Shown here in pieces: positions 30,069 to 39,044 of a DNA stretch of 64,000 nucleotides. The stretch comes from SB11 sp965249955 (lineage in GTDB: Bacteria; Bacteroidota; Bacteroidia; UBA8524). Made by a program: the position numbers and the translations under genes. The stretch lies in the NCBI GenBank assembly GCA_965249955.1, contig OZ252261.1, positions 868,001-932,000 on the forward strand. The letters are read 5' to 3'. The notes beneath the pieces are model-generated. The model did not search any database, had not been told where the DNA came from, and saw only the letters and a list, made by a program, of their open reading frames with translations. The stretch's first letter is position 1. The number at the start of each line of letters is the position of its first letter.

Positions 30069-31472
30069 TTATATCTCAAAACTTTGCCCTTTTTGTGGGG
30101 TTTCTATTTGGGTAATTCCTGCTTCAATAAGGTTGTTCTTCAAGGCCATCATGCTGGTCTCTTCGCCGTGAACTAAAAATACCTTTTTCAGCTTAGGGCT
30201 ATTGGCCTCACTTATGTATTTTATCAATCCTGTATTATCAGGGTGGGCACTAAAAGCATCAGTTTTGTGTACGCTGGCGTGCACGGGCATATCTTTCCCT
30301 TTTATAGATAGGGTTGATTGACCTTGCAACAAGCGGTAGCCCAATGTTCCTTCTGCACAAAAGCCTGCTATAAGTATATGCGATGATGCGTTGCTAATAT
30401 TAGCGCGTATATGTTGTTGTATACGTCCACCCTCAACCATACCTGCTGCCGATATTATCACACAGGGATCCGGCTCGTATTTTAGCCAATCGCTATTTTT
30501 AGCATCTTCTACAAACTCAAGGTTTTCAAACTCAAACAAATCTTTATGCCTTCTATACATATCTTGTGCCTCTTGGTTAAGGCTATCAACATATTTATGG
30601 TGGTAACGAGCTGTTTTTATAGCCAAAGGACTATCGGCAAATATTTTTACGTTGGGCAAACGCCCTTGCCTATACAATTGATGGAAAGTAAAGGCTATGG
30701 CATGGGTGCGCCCTACACTAAATGCAGGTATTATAAGTCTGCCTACGTTTTCAACACAGGCCAGATTAATATAGTGTAGCAGCTCATCCGTGGGGCTACG
30801 TTGCGCAAGGTGAGTACGGCCACCGTAAGTACTTTCAGAAATCAGGTAATCCAATTCGCCCATTGGTTGTGCATCGGGCACAAGTTGGCTGTTATAGTTA
30901 CCCAAATCACCTGTAAAACCTATACGTAGTTCTTTTTCGCCATCTTGTACTTTTAGCAACACACTGGCTGCACCCAAAATGTGTCCCGAATTAAAAAACT
31001 CCATCTCTACACCATCTGTAATACGGAATTTTTTATTCAAAATAACCGGCACCATACGGTCTACAGTTTCACGCAAGTGTTTGTAGCCAAAGGGCATTTT
31101 TTTACTGCTGCTGCCTTTGCCTCCTTTACCCCTATTGCTTTGGTTGCGTTCCATCTCCATTATATTAAGGCTATCTATAAGCAACAAGCCTGTAATATCG
31201 GCAGTGGCAGGGGTGCAAATAATTTTGCCCCTAAAACCTTGTTTTACCAACGAGGGTAAATTACCGCTATGGTCTATATGTGAGTGTGTAAGTATTACCG
31301 CATTTATATCTTGCGGGTGGAAAGGAAATTCCACATCGCCTAAGCTACCAAACCTTTTTTGCTGTTCGTAATCCAACCCACAATCTATCAATATCGTATA
31401 TCCGTTGGGCAATTGTACCATGTGCATACTGCCCGTAACCTGCCTTGTGGCTCCCCAAAATGTCAATTTCAT
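30069..31472 (-). CDS. MBL-fold beta-CASP metallohydrolase, RNA-processing type
   Basis: The 467-residue cytosolic protein has the metallo-beta-lactamase core with HSHIDHSG near residue 57 and the downstream Asp in FTGDLGNYNS. A beta-CASP insertion and a RNA-specificity region (SESTYGGRTH) follow, and the C-terminal SAHPD motif carries the last His. Members of this branch (COG1236, CPSF/Ysh1-like) cut RNA as endo- or 5' exonucleases; the exact substrate here is unknown. The -7 box TACCTTTG ends five bases before the ATG, so the mRNA is probably leaderless. Confidence 0.92.
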   Translation of the reverse strand: MKLTFWGATRQVTGSMHMVQLPNGYTILIDCGLDYEQQKRFGSLGDVEFPFHPQDINAVILTHSHIDHSGNLPSLVKQGFRGKIICTPATADITGLLLIDSLNIMEMERNQSNRGKGGKGSSSKKMPFGYKHLRETVDRMVPVILNKKFRITDGVEMEFFNSGHILGAASVLLKVQDGEKELRIGFTGDLGNYNSQLVPDAQPMGELDYLISESTYGGRTHLAQRSPTDELLHYINLACVENVGRLIIPAFSVGRTHAIAFTFHQLYRQGRLPNVKIFADSPLAIKTARYHHKYVDSLNQEAQDMYRRHKDLFEFENLEFVEDAKNSDWLKYEPDPCVIISAAGMVEGGRIQQHIRANISNASSHILIAGFCAEGTLGYRLLQGQSTLSIKGKDMPVHASVHKTDAFSAHPDNTGLIKYISEANSPKLKKVFLVHGEETSMMALKNNLIEAGITQIETPQKGQSFEI

Positions 31473-31477
31473 CGGCG

Positions 31478-31485
31478 CAAAGGTA
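31478..31485 (-). promoter_or_regulatory. -7 box of the MBL gene, leaderless arrangement
   Basis: TACCTTTG followed by CGCCG and then ATG. A start of transcription a few bases after the box would fall on or next to the start codon. Confidence 0.5.
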
Positions 31486-31499
31486 AGTGTATTTTAGTT

Positions 31500-31745
31500 T
31501 TCAGCATTTAGACATTGTACATTTAACAATTACCATTTTAGATTGATGATTTTAAAACAGATGTCTGACATCTGTATAAAGTAATAGGTATCAAGTATAA
31601 AGATAAAAATACTGCGGCTTTCTACCCAGACATCAGGCATCTAGTATCTGACATCCGCAGAAAGTAATAAGTATCAAGATTAAAGATAAATACTAAAATA
31701 CTCTTCACCTCACATCCCGTCCCACACATCTCACATTCAAGCTCA
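31500..31745. repeat. Composite intergenic repeat (AAATG type plus GACATCTG type)
   Basis: This gene-free stretch begins with a CATTTAGACATTGTACATTT phrase. It then holds a direct repeat of about 40 bp (near 31567 and 31650), each unit built of GACATC plus AAAGTAATA(G/A)GTATCAAG. CACATC phrases follow. The same arrangement recurs at 37.86 and 55.96 kb. Confidence 0.6.
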
Positions 31746-31790
31746 CTAACAACTATTTACCTCTACTAATGAATACTAAAGGCATTTTGT

Positions 31791-31798
31791 TACCTTTG
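31791..31798 (+). promoter_or_regulatory. Putative -7 box of fumC
   Basis: TACCTTTG followed by CGCCACC, the same extended box as at the MBL gene. No clear -33 element. Confidence 0.45.
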
Positions 31799-31829
31799 CG
31801 CCACCGATAAAATTTTAATACAAAACCAC

Positions 31830-33230
31830 ATGGAATATAGGATAGAACGCGATAGTTTGGGCGAAGTACAAGTTCCTGCCAATGTATATTGGGCGGCACA
31901 AACCCAACGTTCGTTGCAAAACTTTAAAATAGGCGGCACTGCCGATAAGATGCCTATTGAGATAATTCGTGCTTTTGCCATTCTTAAAAAAGCGGCTGCA
32001 CTAACCAATGCTGATTTGGGTGTATTGCCTGCTGAAAAGGCTGAGCTTATTGGTAAGGTGTGCGACGAAATTTTTGATGGTAAGCTTGACGACCAATTTC
32101 CATTGGTAATTTGGCAAACAGGCAGCGGCACACAAAGTAATATGAATGTGAACGAGGTAGTTGCCAACCGTGGCCATGTAGTACAAGGCGGTAATTTACT
32201 GGATGAAAAGAAAGTATTGCACCCTAATGATGATGTAAACAAATCACAATCGAGCAACGATACTTATCCTACGGCTATGCACATTGCGGCTTACAAGCAA
32301 GTGATGGAAATAACCCTACCCGGTTTAGAATTGTTACACAATACTTTAGCCCAAAAAGCCGAAGAGTTTAAAGATATAGTAAAAATAGGTCGCACCCACT
32401 TTATGGATGCAACTCCATTAACACTGGGACAAGAGTTTAGCGGATATGCTCAACAACTTACCAATAGCATACGCGCCATAAAAAATGCGCTTGTAGCCAT
32501 TAGCGAATTAGCACTTGGCGGTACTGCCGTTGGCACGGGTCTTAATGCACCTGCGGGTTATGCTGAAAAAGTAGCTGAAAAAATCGCTCGTCTTAGCGGA
32601 TATCCATTTGTTACTGCTCCTAATAAATTTGAAAGCCTTGCTGCCCACGATGGTATGGTAGAGCTTAGTGGTGCTTTGAAACGCGCTGCCGTTGCCCTTA
32701 TGAAAATAGGTAACGATATACGTATGCTTAGCAGTGGCCCCCGTTGTGGTATTGGTGAGATTGTTATACCTGACAACGAGCCGGGCTCATCTATTATGCC
32801 GGGTAAAGTAAACCCTACCCAACCCGAAGCACTAACTATGGTGTGCGCGCAGGTAATGGGTAATGATGTAGCTGTAAGCATTGGCGGTAGCAACGGCCAT
32901 TTTGAGCTGAACGTATTTAAGCCTCTTATTGCTGCTAACGTATTGCACAGTGCCCGTTTAATTGGCGATGCTTGTGTATCTTTTAATGATAATTGTGCGG
33001 TGGGCATTACCCCCAACTACACTGATATTAAAAAGAATCTTGATAACTCACTAATGCTAGTTACCGCGCTTAATACCCATATTGGGTACGATAATGCAGC
33101 CAAAATTGCTAAAAAAGCACACAAAGAAGGGACTACCCTTAAACAAGCCGCTATTGATTTGGGCTTGCTTACTTCTGAACAGTTTGACCTTTGGGTTCGC
33201 CCGGAGGATATGGTGGGCAACCTAAAATAA
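31830..33230 (+). CDS. fumC: Fumarate hydratase, class II
   Basis: The 466-residue enzyme interconverts fumarate and malate in the TCA cycle and needs no iron-sulfur cluster. The fumarase/aspartase signature GSSIMPGKVNP is intact, with the catalytic serine at Ser320/Ser321. The GSGTQSNMN and GRTHFMDATP substrate-binding stretches are also present, the latter distinguishing fumarase from most argininosuccinate lyases. Length is normal. It is monocistronic with its own terminator. Confidence 0.96.
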   Translation: MEYRIERDSLGEVQVPANVYWAAQTQRSLQNFKIGGTADKMPIEIIRAFAILKKAAALTNADLGVLPAEKAELIGKVCDEIFDGKLDDQFPLVIWQTGSGTQSNMNVNEVVANRGHVVQGGNLLDEKKVLHPNDDVNKSQSSNDTYPTAMHIAAYKQVMEITLPGLELLHNTLAQKAEEFKDIVKIGRTHFMDATPLTLGQEFSGYAQQLTNSIRAIKNALVAISELALGGTAVGTGLNAPAGYAEKVAEKIARLSGYPFVTAPNKFESLAAHDGMVELSGALKRAAVALMKIGNDIRMLSSGPRCGIGEIVIPDNEPGSSIMPGKVNPTQPEALTMVCAQVMGNDVAVSIGGSNGHFELNVFKPLIAANVLHSARLIGDACVSFNDNCAVGITPNYTDIKKNLDNSLMLVTALNTHIGYDNAAKIAKKAHKEGTTLKQAAIDLGLLTSEQFDLWVRPEDMVGNLK

Positions 33231-33252
33231 CACTGCCATATACTGTATATAT

Positions 33253-33290
33253 AAGCCGTTTACTGCAAGCAGTAAACGGCTTTACTTTTT
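33253..33290 (+). terminator. Terminator after fumC
   Basis: A 14-bp perfect stem AAGCCGTTTACTGC with a 2-nt loop, followed by TTTACTTTTT. Confidence 0.85.
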
Positions 33291-33449
33291 AAATATAATA
33301 CACTGAATAAAAGAAAGATAGAAACAAAAACACCTCTAAATATTAAGCACAGAATTACCTGCCAAAAGATTAATAGTATAAAAAAAATTAACTAATAATT
33401 CTGATGGGATTGATAGAAAAATAATCAAAAATTAGTTTCCTAACTACTG

Positions 33450-33821
33450 TTAGTTATCAGGTCGATAATTTCCTCCTGTTTGAAGCATTACAAGCGATGC
33501 TGAGATTGACCGTATGGTATCTTCCTGCTTCTCTATAATACGTTGTTGGTTTACAATAATTTCATGGTACAACTTCCTTTCAGATAAAGTCATACCATCC
33601 CCGTCGTCATCGGGGTCGTCCGTCAAACCCAATAATTGGGGCAACGGAACGTCTAAAATCTCAGAAATCTGTTGGAGACGGCTGATAGAAGCCTCCGATA
33701 TCTGATTTTCGATCTTGGAATACGCTTGTTGCGTTATTCCCAGCTTTTCTGCCATGTAGTCCTGACTAAAAGATTTAGCCATTCGTAGGCGCCTTATTTC
33801 TTCAGCAATTAGCATCACCAT
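33450..33821 (-). CDS. XRE-family transcriptional regulator
   Basis: The 123-residue protein has a canonical helix-turn-helix (about 5-60, SQDYMAEKLGITQQAYSKIE), an acidic DDPDDDGDG linker and a C-terminal coiled-coil-like helix (about 80-112). There is no enzymatic domain. Its target is unknown. A -7 box TATATTTG lies upstream, flanked by ATTAC/GTAAT half-sites that could be an operator. An alternative start is the ATG two codons downstream. Confidence 0.88.
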   Translation of the reverse strand: MVMLIAEEIRRLRMAKSFSQDYMAEKLGITQQAYSKIENQISEASISRLQQISEILDVPLPQLLGLTDDPDDDGDGMTLSERKLYHEIIVNQQRIIEKQEDTIRSISASLVMLQTGGNYRPDN

Positions 33822-33847
33822 AGATTACAACCCTAAATAGTTGCTTA

Positions 33848-33855
33848 CAAATATA
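33848..33855 (-). promoter_or_regulatory. Putative -7 box of the XRE regulator
   Basis: The minus strand reads TATATTTG about 26 nt before the start. Confidence 0.4.
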
Positions 33856-34108
33856 AGTTGTGGTAATTAAAAAACGTTAGGTATTAACTTGCACATGAAA
33901 CATAAGTACTATCAAAACCATTTGCAATGGCTTGAGAGAAGCTTTAATGGTTAAAACATGTGCGCCCTACAATTGCAATAGCTTAGGCTAAAAACTACCG
34001 ACAAAAGGCTGTTTAATTTTATTAAGCAGCCTTTGCTTTGACAAAGTTTGCAAGTTTAATAAAATCATAGACCTTTCATCTAACTTCTTTTCGTCTACCT
34101 ACACAAAT

Positions 34109-36313
34109 TTATTCAAAAATTTCTTCAGTTACTCTATACTGAGCTAAATTTTGATACCAATTTGTTTTTTCTGTACCTCCACTTATTGCCCATTGGTTAA
34201 AATAGCGGTGTGCAACATTAACAGGCGTTTTTTCTTGAGGGTAATCAAAAGTTTCATCAATCAATATAGCCCAAGGCAGGTTGTTGGATGTTTTATAATA
34301 AGTTCCGTTTGAAGAGTTTGAGGCATCTTGTCCAGTCCCAAACAAAGTATTATCAGCCAGGCTGGTAGGGGCAAAATTACCCAAGTGTATTTCGTATCCT
34401 CGACGGCCATTGGTGAAAATAAACGGGTTTATCTTGGCTATATCAAGCGTACTTTGGTTTTGTGGCGTACCAAAACTTACTGTTACCAATATAGTATCAG
34501 AAGTTCCTTTAGCGTTTGCTTTTATAGTGTTGAAGAATGAACCCTGCGCACGTTGCAAAGTAGGTTCGGGCGAATCGAAACAAATTATCACGGCTTTATC
34601 CTGCCCTGCTTCTGTATTGTTTCCACTAAGGGTTACTCGGCTTTTAGTAAGCACTTGCCCTGTAACATTTGACACGGTATTTGGGGCTAAATCATCTAAC
34701 CTAAAACCAAAACCATTATCAAACGAACCACCTACCGAACGTACATTAACCTTTATTTTCATATCCACCACTTTTTCATCGGCATTTAGTACCTTTTGTA
34801 TATTAAAGGCAATCACCATGTCATTAAAATCATAGTCGGCAGTATTAGGCCACAAATCTTCAAAAGCTATATTGGCAAAAGTACTGCCCGATGGATAATA
34901 GCTATCAAAAGCACGGGTGGCATCATTAGGGTAAGCATCTTGACTATTGGGCACTCCATCGCTATCATCATCTTGCACAACTACCACATTAAACCCAAGC
35001 GGATTACAAGTTGAAGTAGGCAAACTGCCCGTACAAGCTATTTGCCCCCCTGATGACAGGCTACCGTTGTTGGTTTCTACACCATTATCATCGCATAGGT
35101 TTAACTTGCCTTTTATTTCACCATTCGAGTTTATTACAGTTCTATCGGCTACTTCAATCACACTAGTACTATTCCCTTTACCTTCAATTTTATTATTTAT
35201 TGTTATGTCATCACAAGTCAACATTGCGCCGTCATTCAACTCAAACTTTGCACTGCTGTTATGGGTAAATGCGCCTGTAACAGCTATTAAACCACTGGTA
35301 TATAAATCTCCATTGTTGGTCAATGAACCTCCTACACTTAAATAGCAATAGTTGTCAAAATTTCCGTCAGAGTTTACTGTGGCACTTCCTCCTACAGTTA
35401 ATAAATGATAATTCTTAAACTTCTCGTTAACAGTTAAGCTACCACTAACAGCAAATTTATCGTAGTTTTTTATCTCACCATCAGAGTTTATAGTAACTGC
35501 ACCACTGGCATACATTCTGCCGTTGTTGGTTATTTTTCCACCCACATTCATAGAGCCTGTTACTACTAAGCTATCGCACCAGTTTTTCACCTCTGCTTTG
35601 CTATTGTTAGTTACCAAATTTGTTATGGTTACTTGTGCACCTTCTAATATATAGGCGTTGCAATCGTTATTTAATGTAAGGCTGGTAATAGTTGCATTGC
35701 CACATATTTTCACACTACTTTTTCCATTAATGGTAATGCTACCGCTATATGTACCGGTAATACAATACACATCGTTATTGCTGTTTATGGTAATATTACC
35801 TGTGTGATTGTTATAGCTTTGGTCGCAAGACGAGCTGCAATCCATACCCGAACCTGATTTATGAAAGGTGTATACATTGTTGGGGCCACTATCAAACATA
35901 GTGCTTGCAAATGTGCTGGCCTGCACTTTATTAAACTGACTTGTTCCATCAGGGTTTATTTTCTCTATCCACAAAAACTCTTGCGAAGCCGGCACCCGCA
36001 CATAAGTAGCATACTCATACGTTGATACTGAGGTTTGACCTTCTTTTACCAACTCGCCTGTTGTAGGCACATTAGTATATACTTTTATAAGATAACGGGT
36101 ACTGGGTGTTAATGGGTTTTTTACCCCTACACGCACATATAAATCTTTGTGTGTCTCGTAATTAAAATCTTTTGGAGGTGAGAGTTCTTTGATGGGAATT
36201 GCAAGCACATCACTAGGTGTATCTTGATTTTGATCTAAATCAAAACGGCGCTTGCACGAATACACTGTTAAAAGAAATAGTGCCAACAGTGATAAAAGAA
36301 CTAATTTTTTCAT
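34109..36313 (-). CDS. LruC-domain lipoprotein with beta-helix-like repeats
   Basis: The 734-residue surface lipoprotein starts with a signal ending TVYSC. After a small beta domain it has a Cys-containing segment and then about 250 residues (about 150-420) of Gly/Asn/Thr-rich repeats of roughly 20 residues with alternating ITNNG/VTINSDG phrases, typical of a right-handed beta-helix or bactofilin-like stack. A Ca-binding DDDSDGVPNSQD motif near residue 450 leads into the LruC domain (about 460-734). LruC domains occur on outer-membrane lipoproteins of Leptospira and Bacteroidota; function unknown. The start was set at the ATG at 36313 because the frame's upstream extension spoils the signal peptide. 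A paralogue lies at 60526-62589. Confidence 0.88.
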   Translation of the reverse strand: MKKLVLLSLLALFLLTVYSCKRRFDLDQNQDTPSDVLAIPIKELSPPKDFNYETHKDLYVRVGVKNPLTPSTRYLIKVYTNVPTTGELVKEGQTSVSTYEYATYVRVPASQEFLWIEKINPDGTSQFNKVQASTFASTMFDSGPNNVYTFHKSGSGMDCSSSCDQSYNNHTGNITINSNNDVYCITGTYSGSITINGKSSVKICGNATITSLTLNNDCNAYILEGAQVTITNLVTNNSKAEVKNWCDSLVVTGSMNVGGKITNNGRMYASGAVTINSDGEIKNYDKFAVSGSLTVNEKFKNYHLLTVGGSATVNSDGNFDNYCYLSVGGSLTNNGDLYTSGLIAVTGAFTHNSSAKFELNDGAMLTCDDITINNKIEGKGNSTSVIEVADRTVINSNGEIKGKLNLCDDNGVETNNGSLSSGGQIACTGSLPTSTCNPLGFNVVVVQDDDSDGVPNSQDAYPNDATRAFDSYYPSGSTFANIAFEDLWPNTADYDFNDMVIAFNIQKVLNADEKVVDMKIKVNVRSVGGSFDNGFGFRLDDLAPNTVSNVTGQVLTKSRVTLSGNNTEAGQDKAVIICFDSPEPTLQRAQGSFFNTIKANAKGTSDTILVTVSFGTPQNQSTLDIAKINPFIFTNGRRGYEIHLGNFAPTSLADNTLFGTGQDASNSSNGTYYKTSNNLPWAILIDETFDYPQEKTPVNVAHRYFNQWAISGGTEKTNWYQNLAQYRVTEEIFE

Positions 36314-36399
36314 AATTTCCCAGTTAAAGTCAGTTTCCAAATACAACAGCTAGTTGATTGGATGAGAAAATCAATCAGACATATCCATATATAGCATTA

Positions 36400-36407
36400 C
36401 AAAGTTA
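36400..36407 (-). promoter_or_regulatory. Putative -7 box of the first LruC gene
   Basis: The minus strand reads TAACTTTG with TTTG 15 nt upstream. It implies a leader of about 80 nt. Confidence 0.35.
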
Positions 36408-36501
36408 ACAGCAAGTGCTTTACAAAACAACATTTAATTGTTTATTTCCCACAAAAAAAATAATATAACCAATTAAAACCACATTAACAAATAATTTTTA
36501 A

Positions 36502-37122
36502 TTATTTAGCAGGTCTTTCCCACTGTTTTGTTTCAAAGTTATATTGCTTCAATATTTTGGCAGGATTACCGCCAACTACACTATACGGAGGCACATCTTT
36601 AGTTACCACACTACCACCGGCAACTACACTGTGTTTGCCAATAGTAATGCCCGCAGTAAGCACAGCATTTGCACCAATCCACACTTCATCTTCAACAGTT
36701 ATTTGTGAAGTGGTTACTTTTTGAAGTCGAATTGGCGTATCAATATCCTCGTAGCCATGATTAAGCCCTGATAACACAACGTTTTGAGCCAAAATTACCT
36801 GACTGCCTACTTTTACAGGGCCTATAAGCACATTTCCTAAACCTATACGGCTATTGCTACCTATACTTACAGGGCCAACACCATTATTTACCACACTAAA
36901 ATCTTCAATAGTGCTATTCGCTCCTATTTCAAAATGATTAAAGGGCAAAACATCCATACGCACACGGCGGCACACCCGTGCACCCTTGCCTTTTTTATGG
37001 TAAAACGGGTTTACAAACCATTGCACCCACAAACGCGGGCGGGCTTGGTTGGTGGGTATCAGCATCCAATGCACCAACTTTTTAAGTTGTGCATTGCTTT
37101 TTATTTTTTCTTTTAGTGCCAC
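36502..37122 (-). CDS. Hexapeptide-repeat acyltransferase
   Basis: The 206-residue protein is a left-handed beta-helix acyltransferase. A basic N-terminal segment is followed by hexapeptide turns from about residue 62 to 190. The likely catalytic His lies in SGLNHGYEDI near residue 120, and the C-terminal VVGGNPAKILKQY stretch is typical of WcaF/maltose acetyltransferase-like O-acetyltransferases. The acceptor is probably a sugar of a surface glycan, which is inference. No glycan cluster surrounds it. Confidence 0.85.
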   Translation of the reverse strand: MALKEKIKSNAQLKKLVHWMLIPTNQARPRLWVQWFVNPFYHKKGKGARVCRRVRMDVLPFNHFEIGANSTIEDFSVVNNGVGPVSIGSNSRIGLGNVLIGPVKVGSQVILAQNVVLSGLNHGYEDIDTPIRLQKVTTSQITVEDEVWIGANAVLTAGITIGKHSVVAGGSVVTKDVPPYSVVGGNPAKILKQYNFETKQWERPAK

Positions 37123-37187
37123 AGTGCTAAAATACTAAAAAAAGGGCAACCGTAAGCCCTATTGCTGCACTTGCCAATACAAAACAT

Positions 37188-37195
37188 TAAATTTG
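37188..37195 (+). promoter_or_regulatory. -7 box of trmB, leaderless arrangement
   Basis: TAAATTTG followed by CGCCCCA and then ATG. The seven-base gap suggests a leaderless mRNA. Confidence 0.5.
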
Positions 37196-37202
37196 CGCCC
37201 CA

Positions 37203-37847
37203 ATGGCCAAAAAAAAATTAAAACGCTGGGCAGAACTGCTCACCTTTCCACACGTTTTTCAGTTTGAAGAAGATATGCCGGGTACGTGGGGTAAAAATGT
37301 ATTTAAAAACGATAACCCCATTGTGCTTGAACTAGCTTGTGGCAAGGGCGAGTATACGGTGAATTTAGCGCAGGCTTTTCCCGATAGAAATTTTGTAGGG
37401 GTTGATATTAAAGGCCACCGTATGTGGGTAGGTGCTAAACAAGCATTGGATGAAAACTTACCGAATGCTGCTTTTTTAAGAACCGAAATTGAGAAAATAG
37501 ACCGCTATTTTGCTCCCGAAGAAGTTGCTGAAATATGGATTACTTTTCCCGACCCACAACCGCAGGAAAGTAGGGCTAAGAAAAGGCTTACCTCTCCCCG
37601 ATTTTTAAATTTGTACAAAAATATTTTACAAAAAGGGGGCTGTATTCACTTAAAAACCGACAGCACGCTGATGTACGAGTTTACTTTGGAAATGATTACC
37701 GAAGCCTGCCTACCTATAATACGCCAAACGGCTGATTTGTACAATGCTTCGTTTTTAGACGAGCATTTATCTATAAAAACTACTTACGAGAAAATTTTTA
37801 CCGAAAAGGGAGAGCTGATAAAGTATGTGCAATTTGTTTTGCATTAA
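37203..37847 (+). CDS. trmB: tRNA (guanine-N7-)-methyltransferase
   Basis: The 214-residue SAM-dependent enzyme makes m7G46 in tRNA. The SAM motif ELACGKGEYT (about residue 47) and the VGVDIKGHRMW stretch are followed by the TrmB hallmark TFPDPQPQ, with the catalytic/substrate Asp, and the RLTSPRFL segment. The N-terminal Lys-rich start is normal for tRNA binding. Single gene. Confidence 0.95.
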   Translation: MAKKKLKRWAELLTFPHVFQFEEDMPGTWGKNVFKNDNPIVLELACGKGEYTVNLAQAFPDRNFVGVDIKGHRMWVGAKQALDENLPNAAFLRTEIEKIDRYFAPEEVAEIWITFPDPQPQESRAKKRLTSPRFLNLYKNILQKGGCIHLKTDSTLMYEFTLEMITEACLPIIRQTADLYNASFLDEHLSIKTTYEKIFTEKGELIKYVQFVLH

Positions 37848-37853
37848 ACAGCC

Positions 37854-38032
37854 TACATTTAGCAGTTATCATTTTTCATTAAAGGGTTAGTACCCTGCAT
37901 ACTGATATCAGTAGTAAGTAGAAAGATAAAAGACAGTACTATATTTTTGAGCAACTAAACTAATGACTTCTAAATCCCACACATCTCGCATCCTGCCTCG
38001 CACATCTTTCTGACATCTGACATCATCTCTAC
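37854..38032. repeat. Composite intergenic repeat
   Basis: An AGCAGTTATCATTTTTCATT phrase is followed by AGTAAGTAGAAAGATAAAAG and CACATCTCGCATCC/TGACATCTGACATC phrases, the same order as at 31.5 and 56 kb. Confidence 0.55.
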
Positions 38033-38033
38033 G

Positions 38034-38900
38034 CTACAAATAAAGCCAATGAAACTGAAGCCCTTTTTCACTGATTTCTAGGGCAGGAAAGGGAAGTTTA
38101 AAAATGTTTAAGGGGTATAACCACCGCTTTAGCTTTTGATTTTTTACAAGGGGGTCAAAATTTATATCAAACGAGATATAAAACTGGCGGTAACGGTCTA
38201 CATTACTAAAATCTTGTACCACACCGTCTTTATCTGTCCACACATTATCGTGTCCGCCATACATACCCTCGGCACCATAGCCAAGGCTAAGCAGCAACCA
38301 CGAGGGAAGTATTTTTTTACCTATCAGTCGGTTAATATCAAACGTAAACCAATAGGTTTGCCCATTATAATCTTTCAAAGAGTTTTGAATATAATCAACC
38401 CCAAACATATCAGGCCTTGCCAAAGCATAAATAGTTTGGTGAAAACTAAATTTAGGCAATACCACTATGCTGTTCCAGCCCCGCATTTGCAAATAGGCAA
38501 ATAGCGAGCCTAGTGCATTGGCCAACATATCACCCCACGAAAATCCCCACGATACCGAAAAACCATCAAACACTTCAATAGGTGCAAGGGCTAAAAAACT
38601 GAACAAAAGGGCAAACAATGCCGATTTTTTAGGCTCAAAACCTGCCCAACAGAAAATAAAAGCGGGCATCATTGTATTTTGAAACTGTACTACGGCGTGC
38701 CCCACTTTATCCATTTGCAGCCATTCGCTCATATCATTAAAAAAATGAAAAGGGGCTTGCGGGCTTTTGCTATACCACAACCACCACAAGAAAAAAATGT
38801 ACAAAGGGTAAATAATAGCTATACTAACCAAAAAGCCTTTGGCTCGTTGGCGAGCCTCAGCGTTGGGATGGTATTGCAAATAACTTTGCGGCACAAGCAT
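38034..38900 (-). CDS. DUF2279-family membrane protein
   Basis: The 288-residue protein has one N-terminal hydrophobic helix (about 25-45), the DKVGHAVVQFQ stretch, two further helices around ALFSFLALAPIEVFDG, and the GFSWGDMLANALGS segment, which together are the DUF2279 signature. The C-terminal third is Trp/Tyr/Phe-rich, with beta-like character. The role is unknown; family members are predicted envelope proteins. Upstream, TTACTTCGCCCC runs directly into the ATG, a possible variant of the leaderless promoter. Confidence 0.85.
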   Translation of the reverse strand: MLVPQSYLQYHPNAEARQRAKGFLVSIAIIYPLYIFFLWWLWYSKSPQAPFHFFNDMSEWLQMDKVGHAVVQFQNTMMPAFIFCWAGFEPKKSALFALLFSFLALAPIEVFDGFSVSWGFSWGDMLANALGSLFAYLQMRGWNSIVVLPKFSFHQTIYALARPDMFGVDYIQNSLKDYNGQTYWFTFDINRLIGKKILPSWLLLSLGYGAEGMYGGHDNVWTDKDGVVQDFSNVDRYRQFYISFDINFDPLVKNQKLKRWLYPLNIFKLPFPALEISEKGLQFHWLYL

Positions 38901-38964
38901 GGGGCGAAGTAATAGCCAAAACCGCTAATGTGCAAACATTTATTAGCATAGATGTGAGGGGAAC

Positions 38965-39040
38965 CCAGAAAAATTCCAAATCTCAAATTCTAAAACCAAA
39001 AACCTTAAATGATAAATGTAAAATGACAACTGCTAAATGA
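38965..39040. repeat. AAATGATAAATG-type intergenic repeat
   Basis: Contains TTCCAAATCTCAAATTCTAA followed by TTAAATGATAAATGTAAAATG, the inverse orientation of the copy at 55.97 kb. Confidence 0.6.
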
Positions 39041-39044
39041 AAAG

